DNA from: Cyrtodaria siliqua | Lineage: Eukaryota; Mollusca; Bivalvia; Adapedonta; Hiatellidae | Assembly (NCBI GenBank): GCA_037043455.1 | Contig: JAWPHD010000001.1 | Coordinates: forward strand, 930,001 to 994,000 | Reading direction: 5' to 3' | Length of the DNA: 64,000 nt | Shown here: positions 33,197 through 44,265 of the stretch, piece by piece | How positions within the stretch are numbered: the first letter of the stretch is position 1 | Layout: each line of letters starts with the position of its first letter | Made by a program: the position numbers and the translations under genes | The notes under the pieces: generated by a model | Seen by the model: only the letters and a program-made list of their open reading frames with translations | Told to the model about the DNA's origin: nothing | Databases searched by the model: none

Positions 33197-36100
33197 TTAT
33201 TTATATGCTAATGTATCCCTGCCATTGTCTAATATGTACCATTTGTCATCATATGCGGACAGACTTTATTTATTAATTTCATAGCTGCCCAGCTTGTGTT
33301 TGTTAGATCTGATAACTTTCATTTTATGATGAGCTTCTGTCGCTGTGAATAAAATATTTTTGTAGTTATCATGCGTTATCTCTTTTTTGACAACACATTT
33401 ATTAACACCTTTGCATTTCTTTGTTTCAGTATTATCAGCTATAATGTATGAGTATGACTTGCTTCTAAATCCAACAAACTGTAAGATCACCGCACCACAG
33501 TCTTCATCTTACATCTTGCCAATAACCTTTTTGTTATCACTGAAGTAAAACTCACTTTTTGGATCATACTCACTGTTATCAAAAAGTTCTTTGTCTTTGT
33601 AAAGATCAGCATACACATTTTTTGTTCTAATTTCATAACACAGAGAATCAGTAGCAATAAACAATAATTTGACTTTTTCATTGTATTCGTTTTTAGCATA
33701 ATTGTAGTGGAAATCATACATCAAGTATTTTGATAAGTCTAGAATACACATACCAACATAACAAGGGCGATTTAAGACAAGTCTTTCTTTAACCCTATTA
33801 ATAGCAAACAAGTTTTCACTAAACATCTTACAAGAAATAAACGATGGTCTTGCCGCATATTTCAAAAGAACTTCCTCGTCATGAATCAGCTTAACATTAA
33901 CTCTCTTTCTCAAGTTTTCCATCGTCTTGGAAAAAAAACCCGAATTATTCATAAGCTTTAAGAAATCTTTTTCGAAAGTGTTTTTACCAGCTGTCCTTTT
34001 TGTAGTATTGAAGTCGATATACACTTTCAACCATTGGGACTCGTCAAACTGGAGTATCCTGTGTATCTTTTTCACTTTCAACCCCAAACTCTCATACAAC
34101 TTTTAATTTCTATAATGCGTGACATATTTTTCCTTGTCTTCAATTTAGTAACAAGTTTCCTTATTTTACTTGTTCCCAAATCAAACTTACTCTTCAAGTT
34201 CTTGCAGTAGTTCGGCAACCACTCATCTTTTTTATTTAAACTTTCCGGAGCGAGAGGATAATCATTATGCAAGTCATGCAACTTTTCTGGATATTCAAGA
34301 TCACACTCAACAATACAGTTTGATTTCCCTTCTTCAAATGTATCGGCCCATTTAAAATTACCAGTTGGTAGTGGCTGATACATCGCCCACCCGTACAAGT
34401 TGTTAGCATCAAGATACATTATATACTTACTTTGTTTACTACTATCATAGTCTTTCATTTACATATTATTAGCTTTTGAATATCTAGTCGCAATATAACT
34501 CACACCACCTCTCATCCCTTTTTCCACAAACAGATATTGATCAATATCAGTTATCAAGTCGAGTTTAATCCCAGTCATTTTCAAACAAGCATTCCAAGAT
34601 AAACCGGGACTACTGAAGTAATGACAAGGATCTAATTTGTAATACTCATAGCACATTTTTCTGAAGTTCTCAATAACATCAGCTAGCAGCAAAACATCGC
34701 TTTTCAAATACAGATCATGATATTCCCCCATGTTTTTGATATTACACGTCTTCCATATTTGTTTAGCATGCTCATAATCTTCATCTGAAATATTTGCATC
34801 ATTTAGCTGAGAGTAGAAGCTTTTCTTGTCAGGCAATTGTTTTTCCTCGAAACATTCAAAGCTATCCATATAATCATGCGGGTAAACTCCCTTTCTCTTC
34901 AAAAGCTCTATCTTTTCATCAGAGTATTCTTGAGAGATATATTTAAACAACAGAATGTTTTTCAACAAGTTATCGAGTGACTGTGACATAAACTGGAAAC
35001 TATCTATAAACACCAAATTTGACCCCAACATGAAAGCCATATACCTTTCCATGTTATTTGGTATAACATTTATCGTTTTTTTAACTTCTCGATGTGCTGC
35101 ATTATAAAGTGAGCATCATAACCCCTCAAATTATGGAACACAACAGGTATCTTTTTAGTCAACTTGAAACTAAGATTGCATGCATCGTGGGCACTTCCTC
35201 TAAACTTTCCAGTTATATGACAGTGATCTCTAACTGCTCTATCACACGTCATATATCGTTTATCACAAATATGACATTTCTCGGCTGCCCTAAATTCTTT
35301 TTCTTCTGCCGCTGCCATTGTCAAATCTTATTTAAAACATGCATTCGCAGTTTTTTTACAATATTTTTCTTCCTCTATCATTTTCTCTGAAAACTTATTA
35401 ACAGACTTTAGTCCTCTGTATGTTACAACCGGTTTGGAATATTTGTCATCATAGCAGCAGACAACCTTGTATCCGTAACTACAATCAGTATGTTGTTGAT
35501 ATGCATTTGTATACGAGTTTTTTGGATTATTTGTAGCTGAAGATATTTTTTCCGTTATTGCTTCAAAGTCGGCATATATAACAAATGGAACCATTAATTG
35601 CCTATCATAGTTTTAAAGAAAACCTTTTCACTTGCAAAAGGCATTTTTATTGCTTGCTTGCCATTCAGAGAAAGACAATCGGGCTTATGCTTTTCCCAGA
35701 CTTTTTCTAATGTAAAGCACTGCAAGCATGTTTTGCAAAACCATTTTTTTCTTCTGTTTAACGTCTGATTATGAATTAACCGATTAAATTCCTTTATCCA
35801 CACATAATGATTGTTTTCTTCTTCGACAAACAAAAGCATATCGCGTTCTTCTTCAACTCTGTTTTTTGATATGTATAGAGGATACACCCCACTTTTTTCA
35901 TATCCAAATATATTAAAACATATATTATTTTGTTTTTTTATTTTTGTCTTAATGTAACAGGAAATGTAATTCCACTGTAATCAAGATCGTTAATATGCTT
36001 TTTGTAATTTGTTATTCTTTCTGGATGTATTGAAGCAGGAAATTTATATGCCAAATGGCACCATCTGAAGCAGTCATCATTTTTTTCATTTTTTATATTT

Positions 36101-36573
36101 ATTAGACCTTTCATGTGGTGAGAAAGTTCTTTTGGTAACTACAAATAAGAGCTACACCTCAATGGCTTATACTTCACCCTGATTACATAATGCATATCCA
36201 CTGATTCAACTGTCCATCCACTTCCCTCAGACAGCCAGCTTCAAATTCTACTCGCAATTTCATCAGTTGTTGTATCTAAAGCACCTTTGATATCCTTTTT
36301 ATTTAAGATTATTGCCGCCTTTGATGTAAAGTAAGCTGTTTTGTATGTAGTCATGGAAGCTGCACCTCCAGCCGATTTAGCGAAAGTCATTTTCAAAGCA
36401 ACACTCAATTTAAAACTACCCGTTCTTTTTAATTCCATCTTGAGGAATTCTGTGACTGTTTCTCGCGTCTGATTAAGCTGAGAGAGTAGACTTAATCTAT
36501 CCACAATACCCACAGAGAAAACCTTACTATTACTATATTGTTTCGGGGATCTTTCGATTTCTTTTACACTCAT
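33197..36573 (-). pseudogene. Polinton/Maverick-like protein-primed family B DNA polymerase, broken
   Basis: Spans about 1,125 codons, the usual size for Polinton polymerases. In order: N-terminal region from ATG 36573 (MSVKEIERSPKQ), zinc-finger-like FCKTCLQCF...H near 35700, Exo I FVIYADFEAI (about 35570), a CHIC...DHCHITGKFRG zinc insert, Exo II VVFHNLRGYDAHF, Exo III SDVLLLADVIENF, motif A YLDANNLYGWAM, a damaged motif B (KLMNNSGFFSKTMENLR) and motif C, where the expected DTDS reads ATDS (near 33652). In-frame stops occur near 36242, 36138, 35948, 35329, 34460, 33510 and 33267, with frameshifts near 35594, 35060 and 34090. The enzyme would copy a linear genome with a terminal protein. This copy is dead. 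Confidence 0.9.
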
Positions 36574-36602
36574 TATATAATATATATAATACAGAATTCT
36601 TT

Positions 36603-36640
36603 AAGCCCTAATTAATTAATTAATTAATTAATTAATTAAT
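36603..36640. repeat. (TTAA) microsatellite between small ORF and polymerase
   Basis: A run of AATT/TTAA repeats directly after the stop of the small basic ORF. AT-rich sequence with TATATAATATATATAAT just upstream of the polymerase ATG could act as its promoter. Confidence 0.5.
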
Positions 36641-36808
36641 TTAACCAGCATAAACAATAATATCAATTCCCTCTTTTAATAACTTACCGTAGTAATAAAT
36701 AAAAAAATCAATAGTTATGGGACCGTTAGTCAATCGTGTGATCATTTTATCACGCGATCTGTTTAATCTTTTGATATCATGTTTTCTTATTTTCCACGGT
36801 AGTTTCAT
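36641..36808 (-). CDS. Small basic protein of the virus-like block
   Basis: 55 codons, beginning MKLPWKIRKHDIKRLNRSRD and ending IIVYAG. Its ATG overlaps the stop of the preceding small ORF by ATGA, a tight viral-type junction. The N-terminal half is rich in Lys and Arg, the C-terminal half hydrophobic (IDFFIYYY). It lies 67 bp upstream of the polymerase start on the same strand. Function unknown. Confidence 0.5.
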   Translation of the reverse strand: MKLPWKIRKHDIKRLNRSRDKMITRLTNGPITIDFFIYYYGKLLKEGIDIIVYAG

Positions 36809-36963
36809 CTTTGGGCTTCGGTTATAATCTTTTCAGTCAAATCCTTGCAGTTTGCAAAAATTAATAGTTCTCTGTCATATTTATTTGTACCCTCAAAATC
36901 AACCCACAAAGCCTGCTTCTCGCAATCTTTTCTGAGACTTTCTATATCATCTGTGTATACCAT
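36805..36963 (-). CDS. Small acidic protein of the virus-like block
   Basis: 52 codons from ATG 36963 (MVYTDDIESLRKDCEKQALW...). It overlaps the next small ORF by 4 bp. The two short frames together with the polymerase form a single-direction cluster. Divergent to the zinc-ribbon gene at 37029, with only 65 bp of AT-rich sequence between, which should hold both promoters. Not identified. Confidence 0.45.
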   Translation of the reverse strand: MVYTDDIESLRKDCEKQALWVDFEGTNKYDRELLIFANCKDLTEKIITEAQR

Positions 36964-37028
36964 ATAATATTATACTATTTTTATTCTTTTAAGCCCGAAT
37001 TAAATAAATAATAATAATAGTATATTAT

Positions 37029-37564
37029 ATGGCGAACTGTATATATTATAACAGATTATTACGTGTTTTTGATTCTTCTGAAATTTGCATGGATTGTTTT
37101 TTGTTTTACATAGTCGACAAAAAGACGCACTGTAACAATTGTGTTGGGTATAGACTTTGTTACAATTGCACCTATGCATGCGCAAATTGTAATAGCATTT
37201 GCGAGGTTTTTGATGGGGAACGTATTTGTTTGGAATGTGGGACCCACAAAGAATATGATCTTGTTGTAGATTATCGGGGAGTTCGCAAAAAGAGCGTTTA
37301 TCACAGAAGATATCATTTAGATTTTTTTTTGGGAGGGTACAATTTATCCCCAATAGACAGGCAGAGATGCGAGGATTTGTTTTACAAGACTGTAAATTTT
37401 TTAGATAAGATAGGAGGCCGAAAAAGAGTAATTAAATTTAATTACATTTTCCAGAAGATATTCGAGCTATTAGAAATAAAAACAGAAACAAAACAATTAA
37501 GACAAAAGCTACTAGAGACAAGTACGATGCCATATGGAAACAAGTTGAAAAAGAACTGGTTTAG
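37029..37564 (+). pseudogene. VLTF3-like zinc-ribbon protein of the virus-like block, frameshifted near its end
   Basis: ATG 37029. Cysteine pairs in the first 80 residues (CMDC, CNNC, CYNC, CANC, CLEC) give zinc ribbons. Next comes KSVYHRRYHLDFFLGGYN, then FNYIFQKIFELLEI. After a frameshift near 37520 the downstream frame contains YDAIWKQVEKEL and stops at 37562. The three conserved blocks (tyrosine-arginine-histidine helix, tyrosine-lysine-phenylalanine helix, W..I..EL end) fit the poxvirus late transcription factor 3 family found in large DNA viruses and relatives. It would act as a late-gene transcription activator. Assignment is from motif memory and moderately sure. Confidence 0.6.
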
Positions 37565-37575
37565 TATCCGTTTAA

Positions 37576-37979
37576 CTAATACTTCTCAATATACCTTCCC
37601 AAGGGCTCAGTAAAACTATCATTTTGCTGCAGGTGGAGTATTTTAGAAAAGCATGATGAGATTATCTCCCCATCTGGCATATTAGATGTTTGCACATACG
37701 AAAGAAGTTGTTTGAAACTCCTATGATATGATTTTAATAAAACCTTTTTCTCTGCTATTTTAGTTGTTAACCGCAATTATTTGTGGGAATTGCTCCAATG
37801 ATAGCTATAACAACAGGAACTGCGAGGATTAATACCAACGCAGCGGTACAACCAATTATCCTACTTGTGATTTGCAACCCCATGTTAATTCTGCCGCATA
37901 ATTTGTAACTAAGTCTGTATGCTGCCGCATGTCGAGTCAAGTAACTAATTAATTCCTCCTTGCTTTTAATTTCTTTCAT
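37576..37979 (-). pseudogene. Membrane protein of the virus-like block, frameshifted
   Basis: ATG 37979 (MKEIKSKEELISYL), 13 bp after the stop of the upstream gene. Residues about 36-62 form one long hydrophobic segment (IIGCTAALVLILAVPVVIAI). A frameshift near 37770 joins to a second frame with KSYHRSFKQLLSYVQ and a conserved-looking end SFTEPLGRYIEKY. Convergent with the VLTF3-like gene, 12 bp apart. A minor virion membrane or structural role is possible but unproven. Confidence 0.5.
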
Positions 37980-37992
37980 TATAATAGTTAGA

Positions 37993-39464
37993 TTAATTGA
38001 AATATTTAGAAAACAATTGCTCGTGTTCTTCGGCTGATATATTACCATTTTTTAATAACTCGTCGATTATGCCAATACCTTTATTTGTGGACTATTATTT
38101 CCCGATTTGATACTTCCGCATGCTAACTCCAAATCATTAACCAAATCATCGGGGCTATTGTAATATCCCGCACAACCTCCTTAAATCTTCTTGTACTTTG
38201 AAGAACTTTTATGAATTGGTAAATCAGATTATTCTGTTAGTTTCTTGAATGCATTTTTAGATAGCTTCGAGTACGCTTTTCCATTAATACGCTTGTCACC
38301 AAATCAATAAAATCATCATCCACTTTCAGATCTAGCACAACTGACTCTCCTTGTCTAGCAATTAGTTTGTGATGACCAACAAGATTAGATATATCAATTT
38401 GAAGCATACCGTAGTGACCATCTTTGCTTATGTTGTAGGAATGTCTTTTCTGCTGCATACCTTCACCAAAAGTCTTTTTTGTAGTCTCTCTGGCTGTCTT
38501 AACTCGTTCTGGTAACTTCTCTATGTAAAACTCTATCGCTTTTATTTCATTAGCCAGTCTAGCATGTTCCCATATATATTGATCTCGCTTATCGGTAGTA
38601 GTCTCGGGGTTTCCAATCATTTCTTTAAGGTTTTTTATAGTTCTTAAATCTTTTGCCTTGTTTAGCCTTTCTTAAGGTTTTTCTGGATTGAGGCCACGTA
38701 TTTTTTGCAACAGACCTGTTAAATCACGAGTCAGCTGATATTGATATTGTATATCCTCAGCCTTTTCGACATACTTTTAATAATCAGTATCCTCATCCAT
38801 AATATCTGGTATTTTAGATGGTACTAGCAAACCATGCTTATCAAGTACTTCTTTTTCCATACCAACATCTAAGTCAACATCATACAATTGTTTCTTAGGT
38901 CTCGCAGCAGGTTCTTCTTCCCATTCTTCTTCTAGTATTTCTTCCTCAGGATTAATTGAAGTACGTTTTTCTTTGATTTCTTCATATAATTCTTTGGTTT
39001 TGATCTGGGCACTTTTTCTGGTGTTTTTCTTAATTTTGGTCCAGACTCTATTGTCCGCTTCAGTTCCTCCATATAATCAGTCGGCTGTGCCCGGTCTTTA
39101 TGATCTGCGGTTTGCTTTGTTGCCGGTTTTTTAAAAAGGAGTGGTTGCGATGGTGGTAGTGGCGTTGGTGGTGGTGGCGGTGGTGCTATGGCTCCACGCT
39201 CAGTCGGGGCAGCTAATTGCGGGCGTGGTGCCTCCGGAAGTATAGCCAACTGTTGACGTATTTCTGGAAGGGTAATCAAATGTTCAGCTAGCTGTCTTGT
39301 TTGCTCTGTTATTCCACTAGTTACTGGCTCGAGCATTTTTGGTATAAATCCTTGCTAGCTCCTCTTCCTAGTCTTTTTTGTATAACTTTATTTTCATATT
39401 CTTTAACAAGATTATTCGATATTTGCATTTTATTCGCTAATTCTCTCCACTTTAGCAAAGACAT
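37993..39464 (-). pseudogene. Proline-rich, coiled-coil protein of the virus-like block, broken
   Basis: Starts MSLLKWRELANKMQISNNLV at 39464, shifts frame near 39345 into the open piece 39336-38932 with a polyproline stretch (APPPPPPTPLPPSQP), shifts again into an acidic stretch and the piece 38620-38237 (EKLPERVKTARETTKKTFGE), and ends LLKNGNISAEEHEQLFSKYF at 37993. About 490 codons in total. I associate this arrangement with structural-type proteins of invertebrate virus-like elements, but do not know a function. It diverges from the ATPase gene with 69 bp between starts. Confidence 0.5.
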
Positions 39465-39533
39465 GTATACTACAGGGTTAGATTAAAATAACATGAGTTA
39501 AGATTAGTTGAGTATTATCCAAGTATTATTATA

Positions 39534-40170
39534 ATGGAAATTCCAAACTATGATATGAAGACAGACAACGGTAATTTCAAGCAGATATGGAACTCGTGCC
39601 AGACTGTTGTTTTAGAATGCTTGTATGCGGTAATTCAGGATCTGGCAAGACAAACACATTAGTTCACATGTTGCTGAAACCTTTAGTTTACTACGACAAG
39701 ATGTATTTGTTTGCTAAAAACAATCAAAGTACCAGGTCTTATCACAAAAAATTGAAAAGATAGCAACAAAGAATAAAATCCCAGTCGAAGACATACTGGA
39801 GTGTTCGAATGATCAAGTTATCCATGTGAATGATTTGGACTCTGATACTCAAAAGATAGCTATTTTTGATGATTATGTTTGCGAGCGTAACCAAAATGAT
39901 ATTGTCGATTATTTCATCCAAGGCAGGCATAAGAATTGTTGCGTAATTTACTTGTCACAATCTTATTACAAAACTCCCAAAGACATTCGTTTGAACTGTT
40001 CTCACTACATCTTCTTCGCGACTCCAGTTAATCGTGAGCTGGGTATGCTTTCCAACGAACAGGGTGTTAGCAAAGAGCAGTACAGAAAAGCAACCGACAA
40101 AAAGTATGACTTTCTGTATCTCCATCATCCTAGGAAGTTAGTAAGGCGTAACTTCAACGGTGAAATTTAA
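39534..40170 (+). pseudogene. A32-like (FtsK/HerA) genome-packaging ATPase, frameshifted
   Basis: ATG 39534. After one early frameshift the Walker A is CGNSGSGKTNTLVHML (about 39620-39667). A further shift near 39738 leads to the Walker B TQKIAIFDDYVC (about 39849) and the downstream block CCVIYLSQSYYKTPKDIRLN with FFATPVN. The end is LVRRNFNGEI. About 210 codons, the usual length for the packaging ATPase of Polintons and relatives. It would pump DNA into capsids. The lesions show it is no longer made intact. Confidence 0.8.
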
Positions 40171-40183
40171 TCTAATCATAATA

Positions 40184-41352
40184 ATGGGACATTTTAATGA
40201 TCTTGGAAGTGAGGAAACTAGTTCAGGCGGTGTTAATATTACACTTTTTGGTATTGTTCTGTCTGAGTATGTGAAAAATAAACACCTTGATAATTATCTT
40301 CACAAGGGTAAAAATCAGGAAAATATTCTGAGAAGTGATCTCAACATGGATAAAAATAGAATTACTAATGTTGGTAATCCAGAAAAAGCAGACGATGTAG
40401 CAACAAGGCAAATTACTAAAAGAAGAATAACAAAAATCATACGTGATTATAGTATCGATAAAATTCCAGACATGGTGAAAAATTTGACAACAGGTGCTGG
40501 TGACAATATAAGCCTGATACAAAAGCAATTACAAACAAACCGTGAACAAATGATTGAAATTCAAAACGGTTTAAAAGATGAAATAAAACTTCTGGGTGAT
40601 GCTTTAAAAGAGTTAGAAAAGAAAGAAGATGGATTGGAAGATGATAGCGAAAACTATAAGAAATTAAGTGAACAAATAAGATCTGGTGTTCAAAATATTA
40701 ATACACGGATTGGAGAAACAGTAAACAAATGGTTGATAGCAATGAACTTGAAGCTGCTTTTACTACTGCTACGACACGAATGAGAACTGCTTTTATTGCT
40801 GAAATAACTCAAATAAAAATATTAAATGGGCAGACAAGCACTAACGTTGACGATATCAACAAAGAGTTTGAAGAACTCAAAAAGAAAATGGTTGACAGCA
40901 AGTCGCTAACAACTGCTTTGAGCAAAATGGTTGATAAAGCTGCACAGGATGAAACAAACAAAGCTTTTGAGGATGAAATAACTCTTCTCAAAGGTGCATT
41001 AGGACAGGATATTGCAAAATTAAATGAGAAAACGGTTGACAGAAATGAACTCTTGACTGCTATTGATGATGTTTCAAAGCAATTGATGAAAGGATGCAAA
41101 GCTTTTGATGGTGAAATAGCTTCATTGAAACAGTTTAATCAAAAGTCTGATAGTCGTCACACAGCACTTCGTGGTATAATTGATGAATTGAAAGCAAAAG
41201 TGGACTATGCAAGTCGGGTTATAATGTGTGAAGCAACAATAGACGAAATAAGCATTATACAAGATACCTTTGATGACTCCCGTGGTGGAATGAGAACAAA
41301 TTTTGTATCGCATCCAACACAAAAACCACTTGAAAGAACTAATCATAAATAG
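40184..41352 (+). pseudogene. Coiled-coil, fibre-like protein of the virus-like block, one frameshift
   Basis: ATG 40184 (MGHFNDLGSEETSSGG), 14 bp after the ATPase stop. Residues about 55-75 read MDKNRITNVGNPEKADDVAT, a motif like the shaft repeats of tail or virion fibres. Then long heptad coiled coil to the end of the first frame at 40783. A second frame (40729-41352) continues the coiled coil with a repeated VDSNELEAAF/VDRNELLTAI-type unit about 45-100 residues apart. A single-base change at about 40731 separates the two. Probably one ORF of about 390 residues, role inferred as trimeric fibre. Confidence 0.6.
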
Positions 41353-41394
41353 TTTCTCGATGCGTTTACTTTTATAACCAATCCATTTATAAAA

Positions 41395-41500
41395 AGACAC
41401 ATACGAAATATTGCAGTCTCGGTGTCATTGAGACTGTTCATGAGCGGTAGTGAAATATGCTAGCTACCGCTCACGCCCTCTAGCCCCGAGTTGAGAAGAC
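41395..41500 (+). repeat. Two-hairpin repeat, subfamily a, solo copy
   Basis: Stem 1 CAGTCTC 41414-41420 with GAGACTG 41430-41436, linker TTCAT, stem 2 GAGCGGTAG 41442-41450 with CTACCGCTC 41464-41472, then ACGCCCTCTAG. Both stems are perfect. Only about 105 bp of the family are present, bracketed by AAGACACA on both sides (possible target duplication). Confidence 0.75.
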
Positions 41501-41514
41501 ACACATGCTTATGG

Positions 41515-41590
41515 ACAAAGCAGTGGTGTAGAGGTTAGACGCAAGGCTACACAGCCTGAGTTGAGAGTTCGAACATCATGTATTACATAA
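41515..41590 (+). tRNA. tRNA-like sequence, probable pseudogene or SINE head
   Basis: TGGTGTAGAGG fits an A box and GAGAGTTCGAAC a B box, about 40 bases apart. The acceptor and anticodon arms do not close properly, so a working tRNA is unlikely. Confidence 0.35.
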
Positions 41591-41964
41591 TTTTTATTTT
41601 ACAACTTTTACTCCGTTCAAGATTTTATTTATTTATATGTTTTCACTTCCCTTTTTTTCTCAATCATGTATGTTTTATATTTTATTTTTCAAACAATAGC
41701 AATTATAGTGATTACTAATATTCGTCTTCGCTAGCAGTATATGTCTGCTCCTCACTGTAACATCTTCTAACAGGCCAACAAACGTTGTGTGCGGGTGTGT
41801 TTAAGGTCTTGAAATGTATCTTACATATACAAACACGAAATTTGGATTTTTACAAAGAACTATATGTTTTAATATTTATACAAGTTAGTCCCAAAAATAT
41901 GTCTATTTGTTTTGACAATTTATGTCTAAATAATATGTTTGAAATCATAGAAAAAAGAAAATAT
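41591..41964. other. Right flank of the virus-like block
   Basis: AT-rich, no gene. A 99-codon ORF at 41785-42084 overlaps the minus tRNA-like sequence and is not supported. Confidence 0.35.
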
Positions 41965-42062
41965 ATAAATAAACTCGTACGACTCGAACCCTGTGGACTT
42001 ATTCTGCAAAAAAACATCACTTGGAAGTCTGTTATCGTATCCACTTGGCCAAACCAGCTATA
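41965..42062 (-). tRNA. tRNA-like sequence with long variable arm, pseudogene
   Basis: In reverse: TGGCCAAGTGG (A box, as in Leu/Ser tRNAs) and GGGTTCGAGTC (B box), separated by an unusually long middle. The flanks GTATAGC and ACGAG do not pair. Best read as a degenerate Leu/Ser-type tRNA or SINE head. Confidence 0.4.
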
Positions 42063-42399
42063 CACTAATCCTTTTATAGATTAATGCTATAACATAAACA
42101 CGTAAAGCTGCCATACCAGTAGGAACGCCAGCCCTATGGCGTAGGAATATTTATTTAACAAGGTCACGTGATAAAATCGATAACAAAATGGCATTATTGG
42201 GAAAATTGTCACTGGTCAGATTTATTCACCTCTTATTTATAAACTGTGATTATGACAAAACACAATCACAGGTCGTTGTTAAAGTAATAATATTCACAAA
42301 CTACATTGGTCGAACATAATTGGTGTACACTTCGTGTAATTCTCATTAATAGTTGAAGGTATTTTTCAAAGGGATGAATTTAGGTTGTTTTAAGGTTTA
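42063..42399. other. Noncoding stretch
   Basis: No feature recognised. Confidence 0.35.
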
Positions 42400-44000
42400 A
42401 TTGCCAACAATGCGCTTTTAAATCAAAATTGATTTATTTCGTCATTTTAGAAGCGAGAATATGTATGCGTAGATAAATCTTTCCTCTGTCCATATGCAGA
42501 TTTTTAATGAATCGGAGACAAGTACTTTCTTTTTCCCAAAATTAACTAACATGACCCACGGACTCAAAGACGGCATAATGCATATACATTTACAGACGCA
42601 ACCGGGTACACAAGAAATGAAATAATTCCATTATTTCAATACATATTTATCAAATGTTTATATCCATGCATTCCAGATTAAATTTCTGATCTATACATGC
42701 TTTTGGTTTATGCCGGAGTGTTCAAAATAGTTTTTAACAAACCAAATTGCAACGGTACGTCGGGAAAGGAAATGAGAATGATAAAAATATATGTCGCAGT
42801 GCTAATTGTCTGAATCCGGAAAAATAGGAAAAAAAATGAAGTTTTAACAGCGAGAATGAATTGTTTTTTATGAAAGTGTTCATTGACATGTCTACTATTA
42901 AAAACCAAAATTTAAAGTCAATCAGAAAAAAGTACTTTTTTCTCCCCAAAATTAACAAAGTACACCGTATTCGCTAAAATATGAACAATCGCCTTTCGAA
43001 GTTAATGTTCACGCGGGCTATAAAACCATGATATTATGAAATCCTTTTTAAGAGATATATTGATTTAAACATTGTTCTGTATTTAATAAATTATTAGAGT
43101 AGAAGGTTCACAGTTTTTCTCAAGGACACCATTACGGTAGTATCCCTGCAACCCCGCCCCTCATCCCACCCCCATCACCCTCAATACCCTATTGATTAAG
43201 TTGTATATAGCTGCGAAAGCGCAGTTTTAATCAAATTCGATTTATTGCATCATTTTAGAAAGAAAAAAAAGCATGTACGCGTAAATATATTTTTCCTCTG
43301 TAGATATTTAAAATATTAAAAAAACCGGAGGCAAGTCCTTTTCTTCCCCCGAAAATTAACAAAGTACACCGTAATCGCTTAAATACGCCGAATCGACGTT
43401 CCAAATCGATGTTAGCACGGAATAAAATTGTGGAATTATGAATTAATTTATAAAGATAAATCGATTTCAGCATTGTTCAGTAGTTGTTATATTATTGATG
43501 TAGTATGTTCACAGTATTTATGAGAGCAACATTACGGTAGTATGACTGTATCCCTCCAACCCCGTTGGCTTCCCCACCTCCACCCATACACACAATACTT
43601 TGTGTATTGCTGAGAATGCGCCTTTTATTTAAATCGATTTATTTCGTCATTTTAGATGCGAGATTAAAAACAAAATCATACAGCTACATCTCTGCTCTGT
43701 ATATATGTTGAATTTCAATAAATGGAGACAAGTACTAATTAAGTAACAGGGCCGTCCGACCCAAGACGGCAACATTCATATTCATTTAGAAAGACGACCG
43801 GCTACAGAAACAAATAAATAATTTCGTTATGTAAACACATATATTTAAAATGTATGTGTCTATGTATTTTACACTAAATTTTTTATCTATACATGCTTTG
43901 GGTTAATGTCAGAGTGCCCAATTTATTTTAACAAACAATGTTGCAACGGTATATCGGAAAATGAAATCATGATGGCAGCAATATACATTGCAGAGTTATG
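42400..44000. repeat. Diverged repeats of about 400-450 bp, three to four copies
   Basis: The phrase GATTTATTTCGTCATTTTAG occurs near 42430 and 43637 (varied near 43240). AAAATTAACAAAGTACACCG occurs near 42948 and 43352, and ACATTACGGTAGTAT near 43528 (varied near 43130). The copies are old and in the same direction. No coding. Confidence 0.65.
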
Positions 44001-44225
44001 TTCGTTTAAAACTGAGAGGGCGACTGAGTTTTAAAGAAAGCAAGATTGGCATATGTCCCTTTAACCAAGTAAATAAATGGCTGACGAGTTAAGTAACAAA
44101 CATGATTTTGTGTAAACTCGAAGATTGCATAACATAAACATGTGGACATGAATTTGTGGTGTTGTGAAACTCTGTACGCGTGAATCCAAAAAGTGCGGGT
44201 CTGTTATCTTTATAGGGCATATATA

Positions 44226-44229
44226 GTTT

Positions 44230-44260
<31 letters not shown>

Positions 44261-44265
44261 TATTC
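44226..44265. repeat. (TA) microsatellite
   Basis: About 20 TA steps with one interruption. Confidence 0.9.

Noticed and set aside
41414..41483. Two-hairpin motif as a hammerhead ribozyme or SECIS element
   Set aside because: The conserved linker is TTCATGA, not CTGATGA, and no GAAA follows the second stem. For SECIS, the required UGA/GA pair and AA apical bases are not in place on either strand. Kept as an unknown structured motif.
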